NCBI GenBank assembly: GCA_963930655.1
Contig: OZ005617.1
Span: 15,900,068 to 15,964,067, forward strand
Source: Myrica gale
Taxonomy: Eukaryota > Streptophyta > Magnoliopsida > Fagales > Myricaceae
DNA length: 64,000 nucleotides
Direction: 5' to 3'
This document shows positions 12,050 to 25,300 of the stretch, piece by piece (the stretch's first letter is position 1; every line of letters starts with the position of its first letter). The notes under the pieces were generated by a model. It had not been told where the DNA came from, did not search any database, and worked only from the letters and a program-made list of their open reading frames with translations. The translations under genes were made by a program, and so were the position numbers.

Positions 12050-13502
12050 TAAATAACCATAGGTTAAAAAGTAATTTTTATGTGGCAATTAAGTACCGTA
12101 TTAACTGTGCGAGCGAGTTGGATAGTTAATTTTCCCACCCACACTGTTTTATGAAGTTAACGGAAACCGATAAAGCTATGGAAAAGCCAACGACCATAAG
12201 AGCCGAACAACCCCCAACTAACGTTCTTCGCAGAGAGAGCGACAGACTGAAGCTCCTAATAAACGCACGCTTTCTGGAAGCACGTGAGTTATACGCTCAG
12301 CTCCCAAGAGAGATCAAAGTATTATTATTTTTTTTCCAGAGTTTTCCCGAAAGATTGCGAGCACAATCATTATATACAAAAATGAAAACTTTTTCTTGCC
12401 TACTCCGCATTTGGGATGCTTTTTCTTCCTCTAATTCCCTATGTGGGATCCGATGTTATAAGTTTTAATAATTTGTAATGAAGAAGCTAAATAAAAAAAT
12501 AAGGGTAACGTCATTATTCACTCCTAATTATGAGTCAATGGTAAACTCGTCACTCTAACTATAAAAACGACGATTTACGTCTTCTAACTTTTGAAAATAA
12601 TCAATGTACGCCTATTGTCCAAATCAGTAGTAAGTCAAACGAAAATGCATGTAAAATGATCATCCACGATAAAAATATTAAAAAGATCATTAAAAATATT
12701 AAATAATATTAAAAAAGTTAATATTTTTCAAATAAAACTATTGATACTATATTTCAATAATCTATATATATTTTTAATTTATTTATTATTTAAAATTGTA
12801 GGTAATATTTTTTAAATAAATTTATTGAAATTATATTTCAGCAATATATATATATATATATATATAATTTTTTTTAATGTATTTTTCAAATATTTATTTA
12901 TTTTTTGAAATTATCTTGAAGGGTATTTCGACCATTTTACACGTGTGATAAGAAATTTTAAATTTTTTTGTTTGACTAATAAAGTTTTAAAAAATTCAAA
13001 AAGTTTGTGAGAATTTTTGGTGTTGCCCAACATCCCTGAGATAACCACGAAATAATTCAAAATATAATAATCTCTAAAATAGAATATTAGGTTATTCCGA
13101 ATAAAAGAAATCTATATTTAAATATATACCTATACTTTCCCACTTTAGGTGGATCAAATTTTATCAAATTTTATAATTGTACAACAAAGGTATGACTTAA
13201 GAGATTTACAAAAAAAAATAGTGTGGAAATCTCGTGCAATAAATATAATATGTATTATTCTGAGTTGATGGAAGTTCTCAATGTTGTTTGAGCATCTATA
13301 TTGTTCTCAGATAATTCGTTTTATATTGTTTGAGATTAAATCTATGTTTGTCAAAAATTTCACAATCATTTTCTTTTATCTAACTCTAATTTCTTTTTAT
13401 AAATTATAACAATATTTTTATAAATTCTAAAACTTTTTTTACAAATTACAACATTTTCATCAATTTTAAACAAATATACACTACTTCCAACAAATGTTTT
13501 TT
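12050..13502. other. AT-rich intergenic DNA, nothing certain
   Basis: Contains a (TA)n tract at 12844-12866. A 105-codon frame at 12151-12468 (+) shows no recognisable domain and may be chance. Confidence 0.4.
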
Positions 13503-13877
13503 GGGAAATTGAAAATTTAGTCACTAGGTTTATAACATACTGACGATTTAGTCATTATGTTTCATTTTTTGACAATATGGTCACTAAGAATACATAGTTG
13601 TGATGATCTGGTCTTTCCGCCAAACCCCCGTTAAATTTTTAGCCGGAATAACGGTCGATCGGTTTGTTTACCGTTGCGGCAAAGGTAACTTGAAGCGGTC
13701 GGACCGCTTCATGTAGCGGTCGACCACATTCTATTCCGTTAAAAATTAAGTGAGATTTGACGGAAAGACCAGATCATCACAACTATATATTCTCAGTGAT
13801 CATGTTGTCAGAAAATGAAACCTAGTGACTAAATTGTTAGCGTGCTATAAACCTAGTGACTAAATTTTCAATTTCCT
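13503..13877. mobile_element. Palindromic MULE-type MITE with LTR-like core
   Basis: The arms mirror each other: GGAAATTGAAAATTTAGTCACTAGGTTTATA at the left, its complement at the right, with further inverted blocks such as GTTGTGATGATCTGGTCTTTCCG inside. The outer 30 bases resemble the inverted repeats of the adjacent MULE (13934) and the Pack-MULE at 35670, all containing TTAGTCACT. The core around 13630-13730 shares GGTCGATCGG, ACTTGAAGCGGTC and GCGGTCGACC with the LTR-like segment at 3419-4661. No convincing target duplication is present. Confidence 0.6.
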
Positions 13878-14123
13878 AAAAAATTTCAAACAGAAGGTTT
13901 TTTTATCCATCCAAACAGATGAGAGAAAATGTTGGGAAATTTGCTTTTTAGTCACTGAGTTTTAACCTCGTTTTATTTTTAGTCCAAAAACTTAACCTGT
14001 GAAATTTTTAGTCCCTCACTTTTCTATACTTGTGAAAAATGGTCCAGCCGTTAGCTTCTGTTAGTCTTAGTAACAGAAATTTTTTCCACACCAGCCCCGT
14101 TTCCACGTCAGCAATCAATTCCC

Positions 14124-14585
14124 ATGAAACCCACCTTCTCCCTCTTCTTCTTCTTCTTCATTCTCAACTTACCCTTCTTATTCTTATTCTTCAATCTCCG
14201 CTTCCGCGTGAAGCATGGTCATGAACAAGAATGTTTTTGTGCAAAAGAGCTGTGGCGAAATTCCCTAAAAGCAAACGTGAAGCATGTTCTTGTTGAACTT
14301 GAGAGCTATAATGCTCAGCACGAGCTAGCTCTTTCTCTGAGGAATATCTTAATTTCAGGGTTTTTGAATGAGGTATTCAAAATAGATTTTACTCCTTTTG
14401 CTGCGTTTTTTGCTATCAATGAAATTCGCTTTAAAAAAACACACACAAAAGCATTTTATTCTAAACCACCAATCTTATATATTGAAAGAAACAGATACAA
14501 CGAAAGCAAAGACCAAAACCACAATCCACAGGAAGAGATGCAGACTAACAGATGCAACATATTTTTTCAGCATATACATACTTAA
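14124..14585 (+). other. Unassigned open frame inside the MULE
   Basis: A 153-codon frame starts with a hydrophobic Phe/Leu-rich N-terminus from a CTT repeat and continues without a recognisable domain. The word TTTTTGTGCAAAAGAGCTGTG at about 14232 recurs at about 14668, so part of this region is locally duplicated. It may be a captured gene fragment, but I see no family signature. Confidence 0.2.
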
Positions 14586-15029
14586 GTTTCTAAAGCTAAA
14601 GCATCTTCTTGCTTAACTTTATTTCTTGATTAGCTTCCTGCTCATCGGAATATGGCCAAAAAAACTAGTTTTTGTGCAAAAGAGCTGTGTGGGGAGGCAA
14701 GGCCTTGGTTCATGGGTCTGGAAACTGGAAAGATGAAAGGAACAGAATCATGAAGAAGTTGCATGTACTAGTCCACAACTCTCTGCTTTTTGGTCCATAG
14801 CTCTCTGCTTTTCGACGTCTTTCAGCCACCAAAGTTGACGTCCTCACCACTAGACAGAACCATTCAACCATCCATATACGTCTCCGTAGAATGGCTTTTC
14901 TCCAGAGAATTATCGCTCCTTCATACAATTACCAACATGTGAACCTGATCTCAAGCGATGCATAGGAAGTTGTGCTGCGTCATAAAAGTTGAGAAGACAA
15001 TAGATATCTACATACACATCCTCCAGAAC

Positions 15030-15470
15030 TGAGGGGGGCGGCTGCCCCCTCTCTCCGCCCCACTCACAAATTCTTCAAATCGAAGCCCAAATTCAACTTC
15101 AACAGCAACAGGTAGCTGCCATGGCTTCAACTTCGCACCAAAACCCACACGACATAATTTCCTCAGCCCCCAAGCAATTCTTGTGAAAACATGTTGGAAG
15201 TCCTCCCAAGTCCACAAAACTCTACCGAGGAGTCAGACAGAGACATTAGGGCAAATGGGTGGCTGAAATCAGACTCCCCAAGAAACCGAACCCACCTCTG
15301 GCTTGGCACGTTCGATACGGCTGAAGAAAAGACTTTGGATTACGATAAGGCCGCTTATAAGCTTAGAGGAGAATTTTCTAGGCCCAATTTCCTTCATCTC
15401 AAGCACCAAGGAGCTCATATCTCTGAAGATTTTGGTGATTACAAGTCCCTCCATTCCTTATAATTGAATC
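15030..15470 (+). pseudogene. Captured AP2/ERF transcription factor fragment (RAP2.4-like)
   Basis: Read in pieces, this encodes a Gln-rich linker (LQIEAQIQLQQQQ-like), then [43 protein letters not shown] and HLKHQGAHI. This is the AP2 DNA-binding domain and following motif of the ERF/DREB A-6 group that includes RAP2.4. The fragment is broken: the Trp codon after RQRH is TAG, and one extra base after LPK shifts the frame into the RNRTHLWLG segment. An upstream TGA also interrupts the linker. It lies inside a MULE, so it is a captured, non-functional copy of a host gene located elsewhere. The 3' part continues to [10 protein letters not shown] at about 15460. Confidence 0.85.
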
Positions 15471-15522
15471 ACTTGCAGAACGCGTTTTGCTACGTTCGGT
15501 TTAACATCTTCCCAAAAATTGA

Positions 15523-15965
15523 CCACCTCAGTTTGGCCGTCCGTTTGAAGGTGATAAGCAGAACTCGTTCTTAGCTGAGTTCCCTACAAATTGAAAAACT
15601 CTTGCCAGAATTTGCTAAGAAAAATTGGATCTCTGTCAGATATAATGGAATTAGGAACACCATGCAATCTCACTATTTGTTGAACAAATATCTCTGCTAC
15701 ACGCTTAGCGGTGTATGGGTGTGTCATTGATATAAAATGGGCGTACTTGGTAAGCCGATCTACCACAACCATAACAGAATCGCTACCTCCAGAAATAGGT
15801 AAGCCATCAATAAAATCCATAGAGAGATCCTCTCATACCTGAGTAGGGATAGGAAGTGGTTGTAATAGCCCTGCTGGAGATCTCGAGTCATTTTTATTCT
15901 GTTGGCACACCCCACAAGCTGCAACATAGGATTCCACATCCTTCTTCATACTCTCCCAATAAAAT
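15523..15965 (-). pseudogene. Gypsy integrase, truncated
   Basis: After a frameshift the zinc-binding motif continues (about 15860-15960, [10 protein letters not shown]), and then the catalytic core: MDFIDGLPISGGSDSVMVVV, FVQQIVRLHGVP and SIISDRDPIF at 15584-15820. After a stop codon the HLQTDGQTEVVN motif follows to about 15523, where the element ends abruptly. The C-terminal DNA-binding part is absent. Confidence 0.8.
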
Positions 15966-15967
15966 AC

Positions 15968-17419
15968 CTATGACCATCTTCTATAAGTTCTCAACACTCC
16001 AGAATGTCCTCCCACCTTTGAATCATGGAACTCATGCAAGAGTCCCTTAGAGAAATCCGAATTTGGAGGTATTACTATCCGCCCCTTAAAATATACAAGA
16101 CCATCACGAAACAAATATGCCAATTGCAGATTTGGATCTTTGGCTATTTTCTCTCGTAATTGGACGAAGTATGGATGGTGAGAATTAGCTTCCTTAAGAT
16201 CCACCCACAATGAGACTTGGGAATATGTCAAAGCATGTAATACTGGAGCATATCCACGCCTAGACAAAGAATCAGCTGCTGAATTTTCTTTACCTGGCTT
16301 ATATATAATCTCATAGTCATAACCAAGAAGTTTTGAGACCCATTTTTGCTGCTCTGGAGTCGATACTTTTTGCTCTAAAAAATACTTCAAACTCCTCTGA
16401 TCAGTACTAATAATAAACTTGTGTCCCAACAAATAAGGTCTCCACACCCGTACTGCCTCCAATATATCAAGCATCTCTTTAGCATAAATTGACCACGCCT
16501 TCTTAGCTGGCCCCAAAGTTTTGTTGAGAAATGCAATGGGTCGCCCTTGTTGAGCTAAAACTGCACCAATTCCTTCTCCAGAAGCATCAGTTTCTACGAC
16601 AAACGTTTCGGAAAAATTAGGAAGTGCTAGTACAGGTGTAGTTGTCATAGCCTTCTTGAGTGCTTCAAATGCTTTTGCTGCTCCATCATTCCATTGAAAT
16701 TGACCTTTCTTTAATAATTGAGTAAGGGGACCTGCAATCATCCTATAATGCTTCACAAACTTACGATAATATCCAGTGAGTCCCAAAAATCCTCTGAGCT
16801 CTGTCACATTTTTTGGAACCGGCCAATCTTGCATAGCTTCCACCTTTGAATAATCCACCTGCACCCCATTCTGAGAGATAATGTGGCCTAGATAGTCCAC
16901 TTCCATTTTTCCAAAAGCACATTTAGATGGTTTGACAAAGAATTTATACCGGTTGAGAATGTCAAAAACTAACCTGAGATGCTCCAAATGTTCTTTCCAT
17001 TCTCGACTGTACACGAGAATATCATCAAAAAACACCAAAATGAACTTACGAAGATACGGACGAAAAATCTCGTTCATGGCTGCTTGGAAGGTAGAAGGGG
17101 CATTACACAATCCAAATGGCATTACCAGGTACTCGTAATGCCCACTGTGAGTCCTGAAAGCTGTCTTTGGAATATCATCAGGATGTAGCCTAATCTGGTG
17201 GTATCCTGCTCTCAAATCAAGCTTGGAAAAATATACAGCTCCATGTAATTCATCCAACATATCGTCCACTGTAGGAATAGGAAAATGATCCTTGACTGTC
17301 GCTGCGTTCAAAGCTCGATAATCTATACAAAATCGCCATGACCCATCTTTTTTTTTAACAAGTAAGACTGGTGAAGAAAAAGGACTATTGCTAGGTCGTA
17401 CAAGGCCACTTGTCAACAT
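15968..17419 (-). pseudogene. pol: Gypsy reverse transcriptase-RNase H
   Basis: The 483-codon frame contains the reverse transcriptase core (SPVLLVKKKDGSWRFCIDYR, LDLRAGYHQIRL, and FFDDILVYS as the YxDD-type catalytic box). RNase H follows (VVETDASGEGIGAVL, with TDQRSLKY downstream), and then the zinc-binding part of integrase (LLHEFHDSKVGGHSG). The first Met here is internal; coding continues upstream toward the protease. The reading frame is intact across RT and RNase H, unlike its neighbours, which suggests a fairly young insertion. A frameshift follows at about 15960. Confidence 0.85.
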
Positions 17420-17512
17420 TTCTGCTACTTGCCTTTCAATTTCATTCTTATGAAAGTGAGCTTATCTATAAGGTCGGACATTAATAGGCATTGTTCCTTC
17501 CTTCAAGATAAT

Positions 17513-18150
17513 TCAATGATCCCAACTCCTGCTTGGTGGTAACCCCTTTGGTTCATTCAATACATGCTGGAACTCCTTTAGAATTGCAGTGATGTCCTCT
17601 GCCACCATAGTTTTGTCCCCATCCTGTACTAACAGGCACCCAATAGCAAATAACTCTCCTCCTCCACGCATCTCATGCTCCAAAGCTTGGACAGTGGCAG
17701 CTTGTATTGTGGCACGTGAAGGCCCTGTAATAATACACTTTTTACCTTCTTTTTCGAATTCCATACTCATTTTCTTCCAATCATATAGAGTGGGTCCCAA
17801 TCCTTCCAACCAATGAATCCCAAGTACAACATCCAACCCCGTTAGATCCAAGGAAATAAAGTTATCACAAATTGAATTCCTTGCATAACCACTACTACAT
17901 CTAGATATTTTTCTCTGCAAACCAAGCATTCACCGTTAGCTACTCTAACCACAAATTCTTTGATAGGAGTTACCGGTAAATTTAGTTGTCGAGCCACATG
18001 AGAGTCAATAAAATTGTGCGTGGATCCACTGTCAATGAGAACGGTGATACTCTGTTTGGAGATATGTGCCCTTACCCGCATAGTACGTGGACCCGTGTAC
18101 CCAGTTAAACCATGTAATGATATTTCACCGTGCCCATCTTCTTTTTTCAT
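17513..18150 (-). pseudogene. Gypsy aspartic protease region, frameshifted
   Basis: The first frame (18150-17842) contains the retroviral-type aspartic protease motif LIDSGSTHNFID. The second frame (17929-17513) continues with LDVVLGIHWLEGLGP and DWKKMSMEFE, the usual C-terminal part of plant gypsy proteases. The two overlap in different frames, so a frameshift near 17850-17900 breaks the protein. Confidence 0.75.
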
Positions 18151-18469
18151 AATTTCCTTCTACAACTTCATTCCCATCTTCTTTAAAACTCTGTAACTGA
18201 TCCCCGTTATCATCATTGGCCACAGTTTCAATCAGGAAAAGTTTTGCTTTTGGCATTTGTGACCAGGTACAAAGCGCTCATCACTATTAAAACAAAGGCC
18301 CTTTTCTCTCTTTTTTTTGCATCTCCTCCCAGGTTAATCGTTTGAAAGGAGTGCTCCCTGAATTCCCTGACTTGGGCGCACTGTCACTGGAAATTGAAGA
18401 GCGAAATTGTGGCGGTTTCAGATTAGTCTTGGTTCCCTCTATTTTTCCTGATCGCCTCGGCCTGCCTAA

Positions 18470-19231
18470 CTAATCATCCTCGAGCCTTGCTAATTCAATT
18501 GTTTCTCTCAATGTTTTGGGCCGAAACATTCTAACCTTATCTGTCACTTCCTCCTTCAAGCCACCCAAGAAAGCTCCAATCAAAGCAGATTGAGGCCACC
18601 CATGTACTCTATTCGCAAGTCTCTCAAATTCTTGTTGAAACTGACGGAGTGAACCTGTTTGTCGAATCCTGGATAACGCTTCATCATCATTGATGTATTC
18701 AGTCGCCCCGAATCTTGCCAATAATTCTTGTTCAAAACTTAACCATGACAACACAGAATTATCCTCTTGGTAAACCCGTTGCACCCATTGTAGCCATTGA
18801 TTGACTTCTCCTTCAAGATGATAAGCAGCTAAAGGAACTCTCTGCTCGTTTGGGGTCTGCTGAAAAACAAAATATTGGTTCACTCTGTTTAACCAAACAG
18901 TCGGCTCCTCCCCAGAAAATCTCAGAAAGTCAAGTTTGAATTGTCGGGGAAAGGACTGTCCCTCTTCCTCATGGCGATTCCCAGATCGTGATGATGAACC
19001 TCCCTCCTGAAACGGCGGTGGTTGCACGGAGTGAGAGCCCCCATTATTTGTCTTCGTCTTTTCTTTTGAAATAGCATTCAAAATCTCTCTGACATAGCCT
19101 CCCAATTCTTGGAACTGAGCACTGTTGCCAGCCTCCATTCGAGACATGCTCTCACCCAAATGCGAAATACCTTCTCGCAGAACATTAACATCAGCCTCCA
19201 ACTTTTCTATTCTATCTTTATTTGTCGCCAT
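18470..19231 (-). pseudogene. gag: Gypsy gag
   Basis: The start chosen is the ATG at 19231, directly after the primer-binding site, giving MATNKDRIEKLEADV and 253 residues. The protein has a coiled-coil-like N-terminus, a polar linker, and the retrotransposon gag domain with FSGEEPTVWLNRVNQYF and a conserved ARFGATEY-like stretch. Downstream, at about 18230-18300 in another frame, a CFNS...GHKC zinc knuckle has Ser where the second Cys is expected. Gag would form the virus-like particle. The frame closes with a stop before protease and, in the absence of a complete element, it is not functional. Confidence 0.8.
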
Positions 19232-19537
19232 AAAAAACCTGCTCTGATACCAAGTTGATGAAACCCAAAGATTGTAAACCAGGAACTGCTCCTTTCGGGT
19301 AGGAGAGACCACAAGAGACGCTAAAACTTTTTTTATTCCCCAACCGTCGGGAAAATGAGTTTCTAATACACTAAAAAACGCACTAGTGGCTGTTTGGAAA
19401 CACAAATAGATAACAACTTAACTAATAAAACGCACTACACTAAATAAGCCAACACACGGCAGTAAGCCAATAAACTGAACTATTTCAAATAGCGTGGATT
19501 TGGCATGTGGCCCCGCTTTGACCTCCTAGGTGCATCA

Positions 19538-19775
19538 CTTGGCACGTTCGATACGGCTGAAGAAACGACTTTGGATTACGATAAGGCCGCTTATAAGCTT
19601 AGAGGAGAATTTTCTAGGCCTAATTTCATCTCAAGCAAAACGCGTTTCATCTCAAGCAAAACGCGTTTTCCTTCATCTTTGAAGATTTTGGTGATTACAA
19701 GTCCCTCCATTCCTTATAATTGAAGTCTCTTGTAGAACGCGTTTTGCTACGTTCGGTTTAACATCTTCCCAAAAA
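19538..19775 (+). pseudogene. Second copy of part of the ERF fragment
   Basis: This repeats bases found at about 15303-15520, from CTTGGCACGTTCGATACGG to ATCTTCCCAAAAA, in the same orientation. It encodes LGTFDTAEE and [18 protein letters not shown]. It carries its own small differences, including a local duplication of CATCTCAAGCAAAACGCGTTT. With the first copy it brackets the truncated gypsy element. Confidence 0.85.
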
Positions 19776-20065
19776 AATTTCTTTCATTTTGAAACCCTGC
19801 AATCACACTTAATTCTTACATTACTATAAGCTACAGGTCATTTAATGGTTATAAAGGTTCAAATCGTGGGTTTCGTGGGAATTGATTGACGTGGAAAAAT
19901 TTTCCGTTACTAAGACTAACAGAAGCTAACGGCTGGACCATTTTTCACAAGTATAGAAAGGTGAAGGACTACAAATTAACAGGTTAAGTTTTGGGACTAA
20001 AAATAAAACGGGTTAAAATGTAGTGACTAAAAAGCAAATTTCCCAAAAATATTTCCAGTTTTATT

Positions 20066-21469
<1,404 letters not shown>

Positions 21470-21477
21470 ATTTTATT

Positions 21478-22391
21478 TGTAACGTGGACCATCACAATTT
21501 AAGATATATTAATGCGTTTACTCTAATGAGGCACCGTAACGTCTTTACACTGGAGCGCGTGACTCTCGGACGCAAGAGAAGATGTCCTTTTCGTTTTCAC
21601 CCACATTCTGCTTCCCTGCCACTCTCTCTCTTCACTGAGAAATTGCCGGGACACCTCTTCTCACTTTAAATACCCGCCGCGACCATATTTATTAATTACC
21701 ATTATCAAAATTCACACCTTTTTTTTCTAATTTTTTTTTCTTCATGTTTCTCTTTCCAATTGGAACTCAATCTACTTCAATACACTGTGCCCTAGATCCA
21801 TGGCTTCCCTATCCTAATCTTAGACCACTCTGTCTAGGGTTTCAGCCCGCTCTCTGTAAAATTGGTGCTTGCAAGAGTGCCTCTGCTGGAGAAGATCATT
21901 TTTTGTTTCAAGGTAGTGGGATTGAATTGAACCTTCCTCTGTTTTTTTGAGAAGGTTGTTTTTTTTCTTCTTGGTGATTTAGAGTTTGGGTTTTTGCAAT
22001 GGCTTTCATCTGTCGTGTTTTTCATTTACAGGTTCTGAAGGAGAGAGGGCTTTATCGAGAAGTGAAATTCAAGTTCAAAATAACTGTCTTTGTGAAGGCA
22101 TTGTGGATTTGTTTTCACTCAGTTCAGTGAAAGTTTTCTGAATTCTAGTGTTTCTGGTTCCTACAAAACTCTGAACGTTCTGAGTGGGGGAGTCGTTGGA
22201 TTTCATGGTCATGGGATTTTAGTTGGAGTTAAATGCTTCTTTAAGATACTACTACAGGGATTTCGTTTTTAATTTAAGCATGTCAATTATCGCCATGGAA
22301 GACGAGGAAAGCACTTCAAAAGTTGAAGATTTGAGGGGTGAATATTGATTCCGGAAGAGGGTTTTGTTGGCTGGGGTGGTTTTGGCGCATA
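21478..22391 (+). promoter_or_regulatory. Promoter and 5' leader of the CDK-like kinase gene
   Basis: A TATA-like TTTAAATA lies at 21665-21672, followed by a pyrimidine-rich leader from about 21700. A possible leader intron runs from the donor after CAAG at about 21912 to the acceptor ATTTACAG at about 22031. Several short upstream ATGs occur. The hAT-like element ends less than 200 bp upstream of the TATA-like box, so any promoter sequence further upstream is transposon-derived. The transcription start is inferred, not observed. Confidence 0.5.
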
Positions 22392-25300
22392 ATGGGTAGC
22401 ATTTGTTGCAAGCCCTCTGCTATTGAGGATAGCAAAGAGAGCCCGAGAGAGCGGTTCTCAAAGGCCTCGTCAGACTGGCGGGCTTCGAGGGTGACCTCGA
22501 GAAGGGAGGAAGTGCATCGAGCCAAGGAACGATATGATAGTAACGATGGGAGGACAATGTTGATTGATAAGCAAGCGAATGGTTCAGTTCGGTTACACAG
22601 TGAACTTTCGGAGAGGAAGATGGAGAAGATGGAGTTTCTTGTAGCTCAAAATCCGGGGACGGGTACTGTTCCGAAAGCTATGGAGGGGGAGCAAGTTGCA
22701 GCAGGGTGGCCTTCATGGCTGGCTGCAGTGGCTGGAGAGGCTATCAGGGGATGGACTCCACGGCGTGCAGATTCTTTTCAGAAACTGGATAAAGTATGCT
22801 CCTTCTGTTATTTGTCTCTGAAGTTACATTATTTTGTGCATTATGAGAATGCTTATGGTTCAATGCAGATGATTACTTTTTCTTTTCAGATATTAAATTG
22901 AATTTGATCAGGCCATTCATTTCAGAGTAATTCTATGTATTCTGCTATTGAAATCCATTTTGGCATAAATATACGCTACTTACAGAAAACCTTTTTCCTT
23001 GTGGCTCATATGGACTTTCTGAACTGAAAGATCGAAAGCCATGTTTATTTACACCATTATGGTTGTTACCCTGATGGACTTGTTACTATAAGGAGGGAAC
23101 GAGTTGCTGGCATATTACTTCCCTGAGTTAATAGCATTATTCTTATGTTTTCTAACAGCAAGTAATAGCTTAAGACAATGAGGTTTAGCTCATGTAACTT
23201 CCTCCCCTAGAAAGAAGAGTGGTAGCCTACTTGTGTGCTCACGACCCCATGACTAGATAGGTAACTTAGACAATACAATTAGATTTGGTCGTCAGTTAAA
23301 TGTGTCTACTCCTAGTGCGTAGTGGCAGAAGAATTTTGTTCATTAGCCTTATCTCTATTTTGGGTCAATTAGCCTAGGATTGTGAGGGAGCTTTCGGCAG
23401 ATTGGAGACTGAAATTTAGTAGGTATGGGAGTGGTGTGATTGGGGGACAGTCCCCTCTAAATTATGTGGACACTTTGGTGGTGATAAAAGAGGAAAGTGG
23501 ATAGTTTGGCAGGAGAGGGATAACCTCACTTTTAATGACATAGAGCTGCATATAACTCTTCTAAATCCATTTTTCCATGTCTCTATTTAATGGCTATCTG
23601 TTTTCGGCTTCGTCGCTTCTTTCATTGATGTTATCAGCTCTTAAACTTTTGGTTGTAAGTGCTGGGAGGGATGCCATAGGCATCCTGTCACGACTATTCT
23701 TATTTGTTTATTCCTTTATATTTGGTTGTGGGTTCGTGGCAAGTTTATAGAATAAAAATACTGGTTCAAATAGTGAAGAATTATAAAAAGGGTCTGTTTG
23801 CTTACCCAAAAAGAAGACAATATAAAATACAAGTAAACAAGGCCTGATTAGGGACAAAGAACCAGGTTAGGATTTGACCTGGGATACATCAAGGTCTAGG
23901 GTACTGGTCCGATTGGGCGCTGGAGCAAGTAGTGGAATGATAATTGATGGCAACTGCTATCTATTTATTATCCTGCTGCAAAATAGCATCATTTACCGTC
24001 AACCACAAAAACAGCTAGGGCATGTTTCTATATATTAATTCTTCCTATGCTTTTCTCTTCTTTTCTTTGGTGTTGGGGGGGGGGGCTGGGTTGTTTTTAC
24101 ACGTGCCTTTGTCCTGAGCTCTTGAAGTAATGAACATTCTTACGTGACTAGTTTCATTTAACCAGATTTGATTCTTTCTTTCCATTGTCCATTTTTGTTT
24201 GGATACTATGATATTCAGCTGCAGAATGGTCATAATGTAGGATAGAGGAAATGCAGCTTAATAGGACTCAACAACGATCAGATCATTTTATTCATCTCTT
24301 ACGAGCGGTTCTTTAGATTTTCTAGTTTAATTATCTAGTTTCGGCCACTTAACTTGACATTACCTGTTGGCTGGTTTTGTTTTTGTTTTTATTCTAATAA
24401 CAATATCTTCTCTTTCTCAGATTGGCCAGGGAACTTACAGTAATGTGTATAGAGCTCGTGACCTTGAACACAATAAAACTGTTGCTTTAAAGAAAGTAAG
24501 GTTTGATAACCTGGAACCTGAGAGTGTTCGCTTCATGGCTAGGGAAATTCACATTCTGCGGAGGCTTGATCATCAGAACATAATAAAACTGGAAGGTCTG
24601 GTTACATCGAGGATGTCTTGCAGCTTGTACCTTGTTTTTGAGTACATGGAACATGATTTGGCAGGCCTTGCTTCACACCCTGGTCTGAAATTTACAGAAG
24701 CACAGGTATTATAGAGGTTTTTTTACCTGCTAGAACTTGCAATTTGTTTTCATTCTATGCTTTAGGTCTCTCTCTTTATTTTATTTTTCTGTTAATGCAG
24801 TCTACTCCGATTTAATCATTAAATAGGTTTTCAAGAGATTAGGTATAGTTCCAATAGCACTCAATGGAATCTATCTTCTATGCCAGAAATCTACATATTT
24901 ATATATTCTGCATGATTAGTTGCTTTCTGATATTGGAATCACCTATTTGCAGGTTAAATGTTATATGCAGCAACTTTTACAGGGACTTGATCATTGTCAT
25001 AGCCGGGGCGTTCTGCATCGTGACATAAAGGGTTCCAACCTTTTGATCGACAATAATGGGATCTTGAAGATTGCAGACTTTGGTCTGGCAAGTTTTTTTG
25101 ATCCCCATCAAAGTCAGCCATTGACAAGCCGTGTTGTGACTCTTTGGTATCGGCCACCAGAGCTTTTACTTGGAGCCACTTACTATGGAACGGCTGTAGA
25201 TTTGTGGAGTACTGGTTGCATACTTGCTGAATTATATGCTGGCAAGCCTATTATGCCTGGAAGAACTGAGGTATGCGTTCTTTCTTTTTCAGCTTCCCAC

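Larger units (their letters stand above)
15520..19505 (-). mobile_element. Truncated Ty3/gypsy retrotransposon
   Basis: Read on the minus strand the order is LTR (about 19256-19505, TG...CA), primer-binding site for tRNA-Met (TGGTATCAGAGC, 19241-19252), gag, protease, reverse transcriptase-RNase H and integrase. The integrase stops just after its DGQTEVVN motif near 15520, where MULE/ERF sequence resumes; the rest of integrase and the 3' LTR are missing. Domain order PR-RT-RH-INT defines Ty3/gypsy. Frameshifts separate several modules, so it is dead. Copies of the same ERF fragment lie on both sides of it. Confidence 0.85.
13934..20044. mobile_element. Mutator-like element (Pack-MULE type) with nested gypsy sequence
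   Basis: Long inverted repeats bound the element. The left one (13934 to about 14115) begins GGGAAATTTGCTTTTTAGTC; the right one (about 19880-20044) is its complement, with good matching through TCCGTTAC/TTAGTCTTAGTAACAG and the CCGTTAGCTTCTGTTAG block. A degenerate 9-bp target duplication flanks it: GAAAATGTT (13925-13933) and AAAAATATT (20045-20053), 7 of 9 matching. Inside are an AP2/ERF gene fragment (15030-15470), a truncated Ty3/gypsy element (about 15520-19505) and a second copy of part of the ERF fragment (19538-19775). No MuDR transposase is visible. At 6.1 kb it is much larger than the other capture elements here because of the gypsy sequence. Confidence 0.8.
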
